Origin: Candidatus Zixiibacteriota bacterium
GTDB lineage: Bacteria > Zixibacteria > MSB-5A5 > JAABVY01
NCBI GenBank assembly: GCA_014730285.1
Contig: WJIM01000300.1
Coordinates: 1 to 15,732, forward strand
Direction of reading: 5' to 3'
Length of the DNA stretch: 15,732 nt
Part shown: positions 7,477 through 15,009 of the stretch, in pieces
Position numbering within the stretch: the first letter of the stretch is position 1
Layout: the number at the start of each line of letters is the position of its first letter
Notes under the pieces: generated by a model
Seen by the model: the letters and a program-made list of their open reading frames with translations, nothing else
The model's database searches: none
What the model was told of the DNA's origin: nothing
Program-made: the position numbers and the translations under genes

Positions 7477-7513
7477 AACGGGTCATCATTGATTTGATGG
7501 CCCGTTTACTTTT
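7477..7513 (+). terminator. Intrinsic terminator of the protease gene, overlapping the end of the convergent zinc-ribbon gene
   Basis: AACGGGTCATCA (7477-7488) pairs with TGATGGCCCGTT (7495-7506), 12 base pairs including one G-T pair, around a TTGATT loop. A TACTTTTT tract follows on the plus strand. The right arm touches the zinc-ribbon gene's stop codon (7506-7508). On the minus strand the stem is followed by TTGTGTC, a poor T run, so termination there would be weaker. Confidence 0.8.
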
Positions 7514-7769
7514 TGTAATCTCTGTTGTAGGAATAGCGGTAATTACCATTGGCGTTACCATTGTTTTTGCGGTAACTACCCTTTTTGCGATTCTCCTTTT
7601 GCTGCTGCCTTTTTCCCTTTTTAAGCTGCATATAGCAACTTTTACAGCGCTTTGGTTCCTCGCTAATTCCTCGCTCAAGGAAATATTCCTGGGCGGCAAC
7701 CGTAAAGACAAACTCCTCATTGCAGTCAACGCAAATCAGAATCTTATCTTTGAGACGCTCCTCCTCCAT
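7506..7769 (-). CDS. Small zinc-ribbon protein (zf-trcl type) with a basic low-complexity tail
   Basis: This 87-residue cytoplasmic protein has four cysteines in two CxxC knuckles (Cys13/16 and Cys42/45) around a conserved-looking FxFTxxxQEYFxERG-x-EPKRCKxC core. It matches the small probable zinc-ribbon family whose members begin with a CxDC knuckle followed by QEF/EFVFT. Zinc binding is a family inference. The molecular role is not known; nucleic-acid binding is a guess supported by the Lys/Arg/Asn/Gly-rich tail (residues 49-87, with repeated NGN and NYR/YNR units). A G7 run lies four bases before the ATG and is a weak, unusual ribosome-binding site. A good sigma-70-type promoter lies about 115 bases upstream. 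The gene converges on the protease gene and shares its terminator stem. Confidence 0.85.
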   Translation of the reverse strand: MEEERLKDKILICVDCNEEFVFTVAAQEYFLERGISEEPKRCKSCYMQLKKGKRQQQKENRKKGSYRKNNGNANGNYRYSYNRDYKK

Positions 7770-7883
7770 ACATCCCCCCCACTTTGGGATACAGAATTAA
7801 CGTCAGTTATCTTAATTTATTTTCTCTTCAAAAGCCAAAAGCATGCGAGACAAGAATAAGTATTCTCTTTCGCCATCCCATTT

Positions 7884-7912
7884 TATAAATCAAAAAACAA
7901 CATTAATGTCAA
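7884..7912 (-). promoter_or_regulatory. Sigma-70-type promoter for the zinc-ribbon gene
   Basis: On the minus strand, a consensus TTGACA -35 box (7907-7912) is followed after 17 bases by TTTATA (7884-7889). Shifted by one base this reads TTATAA with spacing 18. Transcription would start near 7877, leaving an untranslated leader of roughly 108 bases before the ATG at 7769. The box lies downstream of the stop of the 1227-residue gene, so the zinc-ribbon gene has its own promoter even if it is also reached by read-through. Confidence 0.65.
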
Positions 7913-8008
7913 GTATAAACTCTTTAATCGGAAATATTTTCCGCGTAATAGCCCCTGCATTGTTTCCAGAATTTAATTAGTAAGCCGTTACAATTTATAA
8001 AACAGCGC

Positions 8009-11000
8009 TTATCTTATCAATAGCATCTTGCGCACCATATTAAACTCATCGGCGGTCATGCGGTAGAAATATACACCTGTCGGGACCGGATTACCGTTGC
8101 CATCGGTGGCATCCCAGCTAACGGAATGATATCCCTGAGACATGCTTTCGTTCACGAGCATCTTTACTGTCTGTCCCAGCACATTGTATACTTCCAACGT
8201 TACATGACATTCACGCGGAATCGAAAAGTCTATGGTCGTAATCGGATTGAAGGGATTGGGGAAATTGCGTCCCAGAGAGAAGCGTTCGATGTTCGACTGG
8301 CCCACGAGATACGTCGAGAGGATCTCATGTATCTTGTCTCCTCTCGAACCCAGCGACATATCCTCCAGATGCTCGTTGATCTCTTCGAAATCTCTGGAAT
8401 GCTCTTCCAGCTCATCCATCGTGAAAGCGGTGGGTACGCCCTCTATTTCATGAGTCATGCCCCAGTGATTCTCGATCTGTGTCAAATCGTCGCTATTGAC
8501 TGTGCCGTCGCCGTTGCAGTCGGCATACGTTGCCTTAACCGGTGTCCAGCTCTTTACGGCCTGACGTGTCCACAGGCTGGCGCTGGTGCTTCGCGCATCC
8601 CCGGAAGAACCCCAGTAGACTCCAATCGGAAGCACATCCATCTCATTCACAATACCGTCATTATTTGCATCTCCGGGATAAACGGCCAGACCGGTGGTAA
8701 AGATGAATGCATAATTATCATCGGGCGTTCCCTCACCCACACCATCACCGTTACCGTCGAGAGTATTCCCGGCCACATCGGCAATCTGGGAATTCAGGAC
8801 CATCTCGATAGAATCGGTTATGGCAAAGCCGTCTTGAGGCTTGAATGTAAGCACATAATTTTCCGTATGATAAACCAGCTCGCCTTCGATTTCATTTCCG
8901 GTCCTGAGAGAGGTCACCGTTACAGCTCCCGGCTGGAGCGTCGATTGATCTATCGGCTCTGAGAAGTAGATATCCACTGAATCGGTAACCGCATACTCCA
9001 ACTCTTCATGGAGAGGGAGCGTGGAATCGACAAGTGGTGGTGTACGTTCCACTATACCGGTACCGGTTAAATTTACGGTCCACTGCGGATAGGCGGGATC
9101 GTTCGATATAATCATCAGGGTGCCGTTCATCTCGCCCAGTTCACCGGGCGTAAAGGAAACCGGTACTTCCCGGCTTTTGTTAATCAGATCAAGAATGAAG
9201 CTCCCCGGGAAATCGACATTAAACACCGCCTGATCAGCATTCATCCCGGTTACGTTTAAGCTGAAAGTGTCCGGGAACTGGACATTATTTCTTACCGTAA
9301 TGTTCAATGTCCTGGTACTGTCTTCCGGCACTTCTCCGAAATCCAGCGCCAGAGGAGTTGTTTCGATCAGTGAATCCGCAGTGGAGGTAAACTGGACGGT
9401 TTGGGTATCGACCGGGAAACCGCCCGAACCGCTGGAGATTAAAAGCACCTCGTAATCACCTCGAGTAACGTCTTTTGTCATCGAAACCAGCATCGAAGTA
9501 CTGTCGAACAGACTCACAGTTGAATCGCCAAAGCTGACTGTGACCTGTCCACGGTTCGGCTGTACCGGAATTGCTGACTTAAGCGAAACCGTGCGGTCAA
9601 ATAGTCCGTACAATGAATCGAGAAAGAAATCGTAGCGATAAGTGTATCTTTGGTCCAGGATATTATAGACCTGGGGAGTGAATCCATATATGGTAATGTA
9701 ATCGGATTTGGTAAGGGTATCAGGGACATCTCCGCAATCATTCTGGCACATTAAAGTAACGTCATAAATTCCCGGTACGAGATAGCGGTGCCTTGGATCT
9801 TGCTCATCGGAGGTTCCCCCATCCCCGAATTGCCAAAACCAGGTGAGAGGACTGTAAAGCGACTCGTCAAAGAAATCCACGAAGAGCGGAGCCGATCCTT
9901 CCATCGATTCCGCGCTGAAATCCGCCACAGCGCCGGAGATAGCATTGATATACCCGGTTTTTATTACAGTGGCTTCACCGCATGAATTGATGGCGGTCAA
10001 TTGAACCTCGTAGATTCCCGGATTTTCATAAATATGTGTGGGATTAATATCGGTTGATGTTGTCGTATCCCCGAAATCCCATAGATACTGTTCGCCGGTG
10101 CCCTCGGTCATATTTTCGAATTCCACTGTCAGGGGCGTGCATCCGCTGGTAACATCAGCCTGAAAGTCCGGAGCCGGTTCAGTCATAACATGAATATAAT
10201 TTTCTTTCGTGATTACCACAGTAGTGCATGGTGTTACCATGTGGAGTTTGACCGTATAAGTTCCGGTATCCTGGTAAGTATTGGGAGGATTGAGAACATT
10301 AATAGCTTCCTTGCCGTCCCCGAACTCCCATCTAAGAGAGTCGTAATAGCCCTGCAGGTTCAGGGCATTAAACTCCACTCTCAGCCCGGGACATCCGGAG
10401 GTATCGTTGATAGCGCTGAAATTCCCCGACATACTGCAATCCGCATATTCATCGGGACCAATATCCGTGCCCCCGGCCAGCCTTCGATCCTGATTTTCGT
10501 AATCGAAATTAAGCTGCTCTGTCAGGCCGAACCGTCCCCTGTTAATCAACTGCGATTCATCAGTCAGATGGTAATCTCCGGCACCGATATCGGCGATACG
10601 AGGATGATAGTAAAAAATATTCGGCGCTGAGGGGCAGTATAAACACCCATTCGTATCGGGACCGTTATCATAATAGTTGTTGTTATCATAATGTGTCATC
10701 TGTGAGGCGCTCGAGGACATACCATCGGGTGTATTTCCCTGAAATATATTATTATAGATATAGGGATCGTAGTCATACTCAACATGAATACCCGCGCCTG
10801 TATTCGTAGCCAGATTATCATGGAAAAGATTATTATAAATATAGGCAGCGCCCGCCGCTACCGATACTCCCGCACCCAGTCCGGCCTGGTTTAGCCTGAA
10901 AACATTGTTCTGAATTACCCAGTAGGGAAAATCACCGAATGTATAATTTAATGCTATAGCTCCGCCTCTGGAAAAAGAGAGATTAGCCACATTGGATATG

Positions 11001-11692
11001 AAAATATTATTGTAGCATCTAATATCATTGCTATAAGCATATATCGCCCCGCCGCCAGACTCGCACGTATTCGAAGTGAACTCATTCTCGTAAATTTCTC
11101 CCGTACTGAAACTGACGCTGATTGCTCCACCGGATGCCGAGGAAAAGTTATCGGTGAAAGTATTATCATGTATGGAAAAGTTATCACAGCTTCGGATTAA
11201 TATGGCTCCGCCTGTAGTGTCAGTACCATTTGCGCACTGCTCGAAGCGGTTGTTCCTGATTATCAATTCCGAATCAAAGGAGCCGTACCGCGCATCAATT
11301 GCCGGCCTGCCCACAAACATTGTGAATCCCTCGATTACATTTCGTCCATTGAATTCTTCAACAGATATAATGGCATATTTCGCGGCGCCCGAGAGGGTTG
11401 TTGAATCAGGACCGAATTGGCTGCGCAGGTGGATATTGGCATAAAAATATGTAGTCAACCCGGGATTATAGGTGCCCGGCTTTACCGTCACCGTATCATT
11501 CGTGGCCGCAACAGTGACTGCATATACGATTGTCCCATAAGGACTATCAAAGGAACCATCGCCAAGCTCATCGCTGCCATCAGTGGCAACCCAGATTTCG
11601 GCGGCATAAAGATTGGCCGCACTAAAAGCTAAAACCAGCATCATGCTGATACTTAACGCAAACCCAAATATCTTATCTTTCATTCCTGCCAT
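8009..11692 (-). CDS. Giant secreted surface protein: beta-helix, three PKD domains, Ig-like domains, dockerin-like pair, sorting domain
   Basis: This 1227-residue protein has a signal peptide (cut near LYA, residue 30). A right-handed parallel beta-helix follows (about 33-385) with recurring NNxFxxN and GGAI turns (161, 188, 214, 243). Three PKD domains lie near 424-503, 507-585 and 588-668, with cores WEFGDG, WDFGD and WQFGDG. After a 100-residue beta-rich linker come an ASPM/Hydin-type (choice-of-anchor D) domain at 778-880 and a Big_5-type Ig-like domain at 884-1000. A dockerin-like pair follows (DANNDGIVNEMD at 1008-1019, DCNGDGTVNSDD at 1058-1069). After an acidic helical linker, a T9SS-type sorting domain (1139-1227) begins NFPNPFN and ends KMLLIR. 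The start seven bases after the cohesin-like gene's stop has only a weak ribosome site; an ATG nine bases further in is an alternative. The protein is likely an extracellular adhesin or polysaccharide-associated protein. No catalytic residues are recognised. Confidence 0.93.
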   Translation of the reverse strand: MAGMKDKIFGFALSISMMLVLAFSAANLYAAEIWVATDGSDELGDGSFDSPYGTIVYAVTVAATNDTVTVKPGTYNPGLTTYFYANIHLRSQFGPDSTTLSGAAKYAIISVEEFNGRNVIEGFTMFVGRPAIDARYGSFDSELIIRNNRFEQCANGTDTTGGAILIRSCDNFSIHDNTFTDNFSSASGGAISVSFSTGEIYENEFTSNTCESGGGAIYAYSNDIRCYNNIFISNVANLSFSRGGAIALNYTFGDFPYWVIQNNVFRLNQAGLGAGVSVAAGAAYIYNNLFHDNLATNTGAGIHVEYDYDPYIYNNIFQGNTPDGMSSSASQMTHYDNNNYYDNGPDTNGCLYCPSAPNIFYYHPRIADIGAGDYHLTDESQLINRGRFGLTEQLNFDYENQDRRLAGGTDIGPDEYADCSMSGNFSAINDTSGCPGLRVEFNALNLQGYYDSLRWEFGDGKEAINVLNPPNTYQDTGTYTVKLHMVTPCTTVVITKENYIHVMTEPAPDFQADVTSGCTPLTVEFENMTEGTGEQYLWDFGDTTTSTDINPTHIYENPGIYEVQLTAINSCGEATVIKTGYINAISGAVADFSAESMEGSAPLFVDFFDESLYSPLTWFWQFGDGGTSDEQDPRHRYLVPGIYDVTLMCQNDCGDVPDTLTKSDYITIYGFTPQVYNILDQRYTYRYDFFLDSLYGLFDRTVSLKSAIPVQPNRGQVTVSFGDSTVSLFDSTSMLVSMTKDVTRGDYEVLLISSGSGGFPVDTQTVQFTSTADSLIETTPLALDFGEVPEDSTRTLNITVRNNVQFPDTFSLNVTGMNADQAVFNVDFPGSFILDLINKSREVPVSFTPGELGEMNGTLMIISNDPAYPQWTVNLTGTGIVERTPPLVDSTLPLHEELEYAVTDSVDIYFSEPIDQSTLQPGAVTVTSLRTGNEIEGELVYHTENYVLTFKPQDGFAITDSIEMVLNSQIADVAGNTLDGNGDGVGEGTPDDNYAFIFTTGLAVYPGDANNDGIVNEMDVLPIGVYWGSSGDARSTSASLWTRQAVKSWTPVKATYADCNGDGTVNSDDLTQIENHWGMTHEIEGVPTAFTMDELEEHSRDFEEINEHLEDMSLGSRGDKIHEILSTYLVGQSNIERFSLGRNFPNPFNPITTIDFSIPRECHVTLEVYNVLGQTVKMLVNESMSQGYHSVSWDATDGNGNPVPTGVYFYRMTADEFNMVRKMLLIR

Positions 11693-11699
11693 ATTCTAT

Positions 11700-12533
11700 T
11701 TACTCTATTATCGGGGATACAACACTTACCTCACCATTTTCCAAAACCAGTGTGGAGAACTCGTTAACGGGATTACCGGCCGGATCGCCCAGGCTAACCG
11801 TGCTGGTATTGAATGTTAACGGGGTATTGCCTTCGATCACCGGCTCGAAGAACACACGCGCCAGGCGGCCAGAGCCTGTAACGCCCGATTCGCCCTGTGT
11901 CCTGGTAATTCCCACTGCGACATATTCAGGCTCTATGCGGGCAAGACTTTGCGGACTGTCGCCGAGAAAAGGTCCGATTGCCACTTCTGTCGGAGCAATA
12001 ATATCATTGTCATACTCGATTCGGAAACTCGCTCCAAACAAATCTTCTACATTGTATACATATATATCGAAATATTTAATATTGTCCGTATTCGTTGAAA
12101 CCGGCTGAAAGAGCGGATCGACCTTCAGCATCAGCACCTGCGGAATCATCTGGATATTAACCGTCACATCCTGGCCCAGACCCACATCATCAGTCGCGCT
12201 GCCGGAATAGAGAACTTCCTCCTCAGCATCATAGGCTACCAGAGAGAAGTTGATATTCTGTCCGGGGGTAACATCAACAATAACATTGATACGCCCCGAT
12301 TCGAAGGGCACATTACGTGTCAAAAATGTAATATCTCCGGCGGTAATCGTAAGCTCCACACGGGCCACATTGGAATTCAACTGAGAGCCCTCTAATGTTG
12401 CCGCAAGCTCGACCGGCATTACGAATTCTGGTCCGGTTGAATTGCTGCAACCGGACAGCAGTATTGCCGCGATCAGCACAACCGCAAATGGAAGTTCGGT
12501 TAAACCTGTTCTCTTTAAAGAATATCTATTCAT
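11700..12533 (-). CDS. Lipoprotein with a C-terminal cohesin-like domain
   Basis: This 277-residue protein has a signal peptide with lipobox LSGC (Cys29), so it is membrane-anchored. Residues 34-132 form a beta-rich Ig-like domain. Residues about 133-273 resemble a cohesin domain: the pattern FDIYVYNVEDLFGASFRIEY (155-174) followed by DNDIIAPTEVAIGPFL, then VAVGITR, the GVTGSGRLARVFFEP turn-strand (217-231), and TPLTFNTSTVSLGDPAGNPV. These correspond to the NVxNLYGxxFxLxYDP and GVSGSGxLAxxxF blocks of known cohesins. Cohesins bind dockerins in a calcium-dependent way, and the next gene, only seven bases on, encodes a dockerin-bearing secreted protein. The likely role is surface anchoring of that protein. 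The ATG overlaps the barrel gene's stop by one base (TGATG), implying translational coupling. The cohesin call is by eye, but the pattern is clear. Confidence 0.82.
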   Translation of the reverse strand: MNRYSLKRTGLTELPFAVVLIAAILLSGCSNSTGPEFVMPVELAATLEGSQLNSNVARVELTITAGDITFLTRNVPFESGRINVIVDVTPGQNINFSLVAYDAEEEVLYSGSATDDVGLGQDVTVNIQMIPQVLMLKVDPLFQPVSTNTDNIKYFDIYVYNVEDLFGASFRIEYDNDIIAPTEVAIGPFLGDSPQSLARIEPEYVAVGITRTQGESGVTGSGRLARVFFEPVIEGNTPLTFNTSTVSLGDPAGNPVNEFSTLVLENGEVSVVSPIIE

Positions 12534-13705
12534 CAGAAACTCGCTCCCACTCCTAAGACCAACTGCCAGCCGCTGAGGTCCAGAACGCTGTCATCCGCAG
12601 AACCGGTGAAATACTCGAATTCGGCAACGCCTCTTAATACCTTGCTGAATACGCCCGTTAATCCGGCGCCTATTCCGAAATAGTTGGATGATCCAAAGCC
12701 CCGCACATGATCCTCATCATAGCCATTGGCGGCAACATACTGATAATCGAGAAGAGCCTTGACACCGATTCTCTCGGTTGCACTGTAGCCGACCTCTCCG
12801 TAGACACGGGTTTCGGCTCCATGGCTTTTCTCCGCTTCCGTTACCAGCTCACCCGCATCCAGGCGCTTGTCCTTGCCCCTTATAAGCTGCCTGAGGCCGA
12901 GCAGGGTTGAAATACGATCCTCACTGTAACGGAATTCTCCCGTAAGATCAAAAATATCGCCATCCTGGAATACCGGATTACCGTCAAGCTCATCCTCACC
13001 GAACATATTGTATACAACCGATACACGTCCCGAGAACTGATCCCTTCTGGCCGAACCAAATGCGCCCAGACGGATCACATTTCCCGGCTTGTAATCATCG
13101 GTGCCCTCCAGAGGCTCATACGATGCTTTGAGCACATAAGCCGCTCCGGCGCCGAACGACAGATTATCGAATGTGCGGGCGTAACCGGCCTCCAGTGTGG
13201 CGCCGAATCCCTCGCCGTAATTTTTTACCGGGAAGTTCAAAAACGATTCGGTCAGAAGGTTTACTACCCCGACTTCATCATTGTCCAGCGCCTTCTTGCC
13301 GGTGGGAAGATTTACTCCCGCCCCCAAAAGAACCCGGTCTTCGAGAAACGAGGCATATACCGCCAAACGGGAATCGTTTAATCCCGAAAGTGAGGCATCC
13401 GTAACCGTACCACTGCCATCATTCAGTTCCCGGCTGGAACCGGCGGTGGACGAGGTAAAGACAATTTCCAGGTTATCCTGAATCGGCACGAAACCGAAGA
13501 CCGGAATTACCCATTGACTCAGGCTGATCTCCTCACCGTCATGATTGGTAACATCCCAGCTCTGATATATAAATTTTATTTCTCCTGACGGCGGCTGTCC
13601 AAATACGATCTGCCCCTCCAAAGGCTGGTACATAAACAGGATACCGGTCAGAAGAAAAATGATAGTCAAAAATTTTCTCTTATAATCCATCATAAGCTTA
13701 CTCAT
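12533..13705 (-). CDS. Outer-membrane beta-barrel protein
   Basis: This 390-residue protein has a signal peptide (KRKFLTIIFLLTGILFMY, cut near residue 31). Alternating amphipathic strands of roughly 9-12 residues fill the body (for example RLAVYASFLEDRVLLGAGVNL, GFGATLEAGYART, LSFGAGAAYVLK, RIGVKALLDYQYV, YFGIGAGLTGVF). It ends WQLVLGVGASF with a terminal phenylalanine, the usual signal for barrel insertion. It resembles generic transporter-like barrels of the FCB group; I cannot name a substrate. The first ATG overlaps the preceding TPR gene by eight bases. In-frame ATGs at codons 5 and 6 could be the true start, and no strong ribosome site picks between them. It lies within the minus-strand operon between the TPR/CsgG-like lipoprotein and the cohesin-like lipoprotein, so it may help export or anchor their products (inference). 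Confidence 0.83.
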   Translation of the reverse strand: MSKLMMDYKRKFLTIIFLLTGILFMYQPLEGQIVFGQPPSGEIKFIYQSWDVTNHDGEEISLSQWVIPVFGFVPIQDNLEIVFTSSTAGSSRELNDGSGTVTDASLSGLNDSRLAVYASFLEDRVLLGAGVNLPTGKKALDNDEVGVVNLLTESFLNFPVKNYGEGFGATLEAGYARTFDNLSFGAGAAYVLKASYEPLEGTDDYKPGNVIRLGAFGSARRDQFSGRVSVVYNMFGEDELDGNPVFQDGDIFDLTGEFRYSEDRISTLLGLRQLIRGKDKRLDAGELVTEAEKSHGAETRVYGEVGYSATERIGVKALLDYQYVAANGYDEDHVRGFGSSNYFGIGAGLTGVFSKVLRGVAEFEYFTGSADDSVLDLSGWQLVLGVGASF

Positions 13706-15002
13706 CGAATGAACCGTTGATAGTTACGCTTCCCGTGCCGACCACCGGTTCGGTATGCGGGTTGTCGCCCTCGTCTTCCTCCATGTCCGGCTGAAAACCA
13801 AGGGTATTTTGAAGCGAACGCAGGCTCTGCCCGGTTTCCACGGTAGATACCGAACGGGCATACATAGCGGCCTGCTCCTCGAATTCCGAGGGCGGCTCGA
13901 TCTCACCGGTATAATCGGACAATCCAACAACCTCCGACCTGGCCTTACGGGCCAGCTCAAATCCGGGGTCTTCCTTCAAAGCGTTATCGAACTGGGCTTC
14001 GGCCAGCGAAAACATGCCCTGATCCACATACTCTAAACCGAGACTATATGACAAAAATGCCAGGAATGAATTGGTAGGCTGTTCCAAAAGCTCCTCTTCC
14101 TCTTCGGGAGAAAGCTTGTAGCCAAGACTCTCCAGAATCCTTCTGGCCACATCCTTCTGCAAAACAAAGAACTTCTGCAGATCGCCCTCAACATCCCCGG
14201 GATATTCAACGAAGCCGTCCTTAACACCGATTATGCCCGACTCGATCTTGATCTCATCCGATTCCTTCTGGGAAAGCTGTCCGGAAACTACCCTGGCGGC
14301 TCCCACCAGTTTGCCCACACGCGGAACACGATCCTTATCGAAGTATTCCGATCTGGTCAGCTTGAGCTCATCTAGAATCGCCTGTAGTTTCATACGCTCA
14401 ACCACCTGCAATTCCGGAATCCTGCTGAGGTCTATTATCAAAAGCTCTGAAAGGCCTCGTGCCAAAGGCGAATAACGGGGCGTCAAGTTGCCGGGATTGA
14501 ATCCCAGAACGGCGAGCGTATTATCCGGAATCTCCTCGGTATTGATGGATTTCTCCTCTGAGATGACCTGGTTTACCTCGGCCTGCACTGCCTGATCGGT
14601 CAGATATCTGACACGGTGCCTGATGCGGTTGGAGATATCCTCATCCGGATGTTTATCGAGATAGGCTCGATATACTTTCGCGGCCTGCTCCATTTCTCCC
14701 AGACGCTCGTAAGACAGTCCCAGAAACAGGTTCACAGAACCGTCTTCAGGTGCAAGAACCGCCGCCTGCTTGAGTGCATTCACCGATTCACCGTAATTGC
14801 CGGCCCGATAATGCGCCATACCCAGAAACTTCCAGGGTTCGGCTTTGTCGGGATCGCGTGAAACTGCATCATCGAAGAAAGCGATTGCATCCTGATAATT
14901 TCCTGCATCAAGTTCCTTTTTGCCGCGATTATATATACCGCTCGAGCAGGAAACCAATAAAAGAGATAAAGCTGTCAGGAGATACAGTAACCTAATTTTC
15001 AA
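13698..15002 (-). CDS. TPR lipoprotein with a CsgG/FlgO-like domain
   Basis: This 434-residue protein starts at TTG; AAAGGA lies ten bases upstream and the lysine-arginine start of the signal peptide follows at once. The lipobox is LVSC (Cys19). Residues 22-120 hold about three TPR units (for example NRGKKELDAGNYQDAIAFFD, then WKFLGMAHYRAGNYGESV, then LFLGLSYERLGEMEQAAKVY). Residues 160-296 form a CsgG/FlgO-like domain with NTLAVLGF, LARGLSELLIIDLSRIP, LQVVERMKLQAILDELKL, VGKLVGAARVVSGQL and the closing FVLQKDVARRIL. Another TPR follows at 314-347, then an acidic tail. CsgG-like domains are found in curli and flagellar accessory lipoproteins. This domain is about 140 residues, far shorter than CsgG, and no extra strands for a pore are visible, so it is probably a periplasmic scaffold. 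It follows a related gene after a seven-base gap. Confidence 0.87.
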   Translation of the reverse strand: MKIRLLYLLTALSLLLVSCSSGIYNRGKKELDAGNYQDAIAFFDDAVSRDPDKAEPWKFLGMAHYRAGNYGESVNALKQAAVLAPEDGSVNLFLGLSYERLGEMEQAAKVYRAYLDKHPDEDISNRIRHRVRYLTDQAVQAEVNQVISEEKSINTEEIPDNTLAVLGFNPGNLTPRYSPLARGLSELLIIDLSRIPELQVVERMKLQAILDELKLTRSEYFDKDRVPRVGKLVGAARVVSGQLSQKESDEIKIESGIIGVKDGFVEYPGDVEGDLQKFFVLQKDVARRILESLGYKLSPEEEEELLEQPTNSFLAFLSYSLGLEYVDQGMFSLAEAQFDNALKEDPGFELARKARSEVVGLSDYTGEIEPPSEFEEQAAMYARSVSTVETGQSLRSLQNTLGFQPDMEEDEGDNPHTEPVVGTGSVTINGSFDE

Positions 15003-15009
15003 TAGGCTG

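Noticed and set aside
7494..7859. A 121-codon plus-strand frame that reads as a very hydrophobic, membrane-like protein
   Set aside because: It lies antisense to the zinc-ribbon gene; the lysine-rich tail of that gene read backwards gives Phe/Leu codons. It also begins inside the protease gene's terminator hairpin and has no ribosome-binding site.
7929..7943. CGGAAA-TAT-TTTCCG hairpin after the giant surface protein gene, considered as its terminator
   Set aside because: Six A/T-rich base pairs with a three-base loop and no T tract on the minus strand; too weak to call. I see no clear terminator for the five-gene block before the zinc-ribbon promoter.
8466..8671. The dockerin-like pair as evidence of a cellulosome
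   Set aside because: No glycoside hydrolase, carbohydrate-binding module or multi-cohesin scaffoldin is visible; only a single-cohesin lipoprotein is nearby, so a cellulose-degrading complex is not supported.
8126..8962. A 278-codon plus-strand frame opposite the 3' part of the giant surface protein gene
   Set aside because: It is antisense to the well-supported sorting, dockerin-like and Ig-like domains; its translation has no recognisable domain or start signals.
13698..15002. The CsgG-like lipoprotein as a true curli secretion pore
   Set aside because: The domain is too short for the membrane hairpins of CsgG, and no curlin-repeat protein or csgE/csgF-like gene is present in the window.
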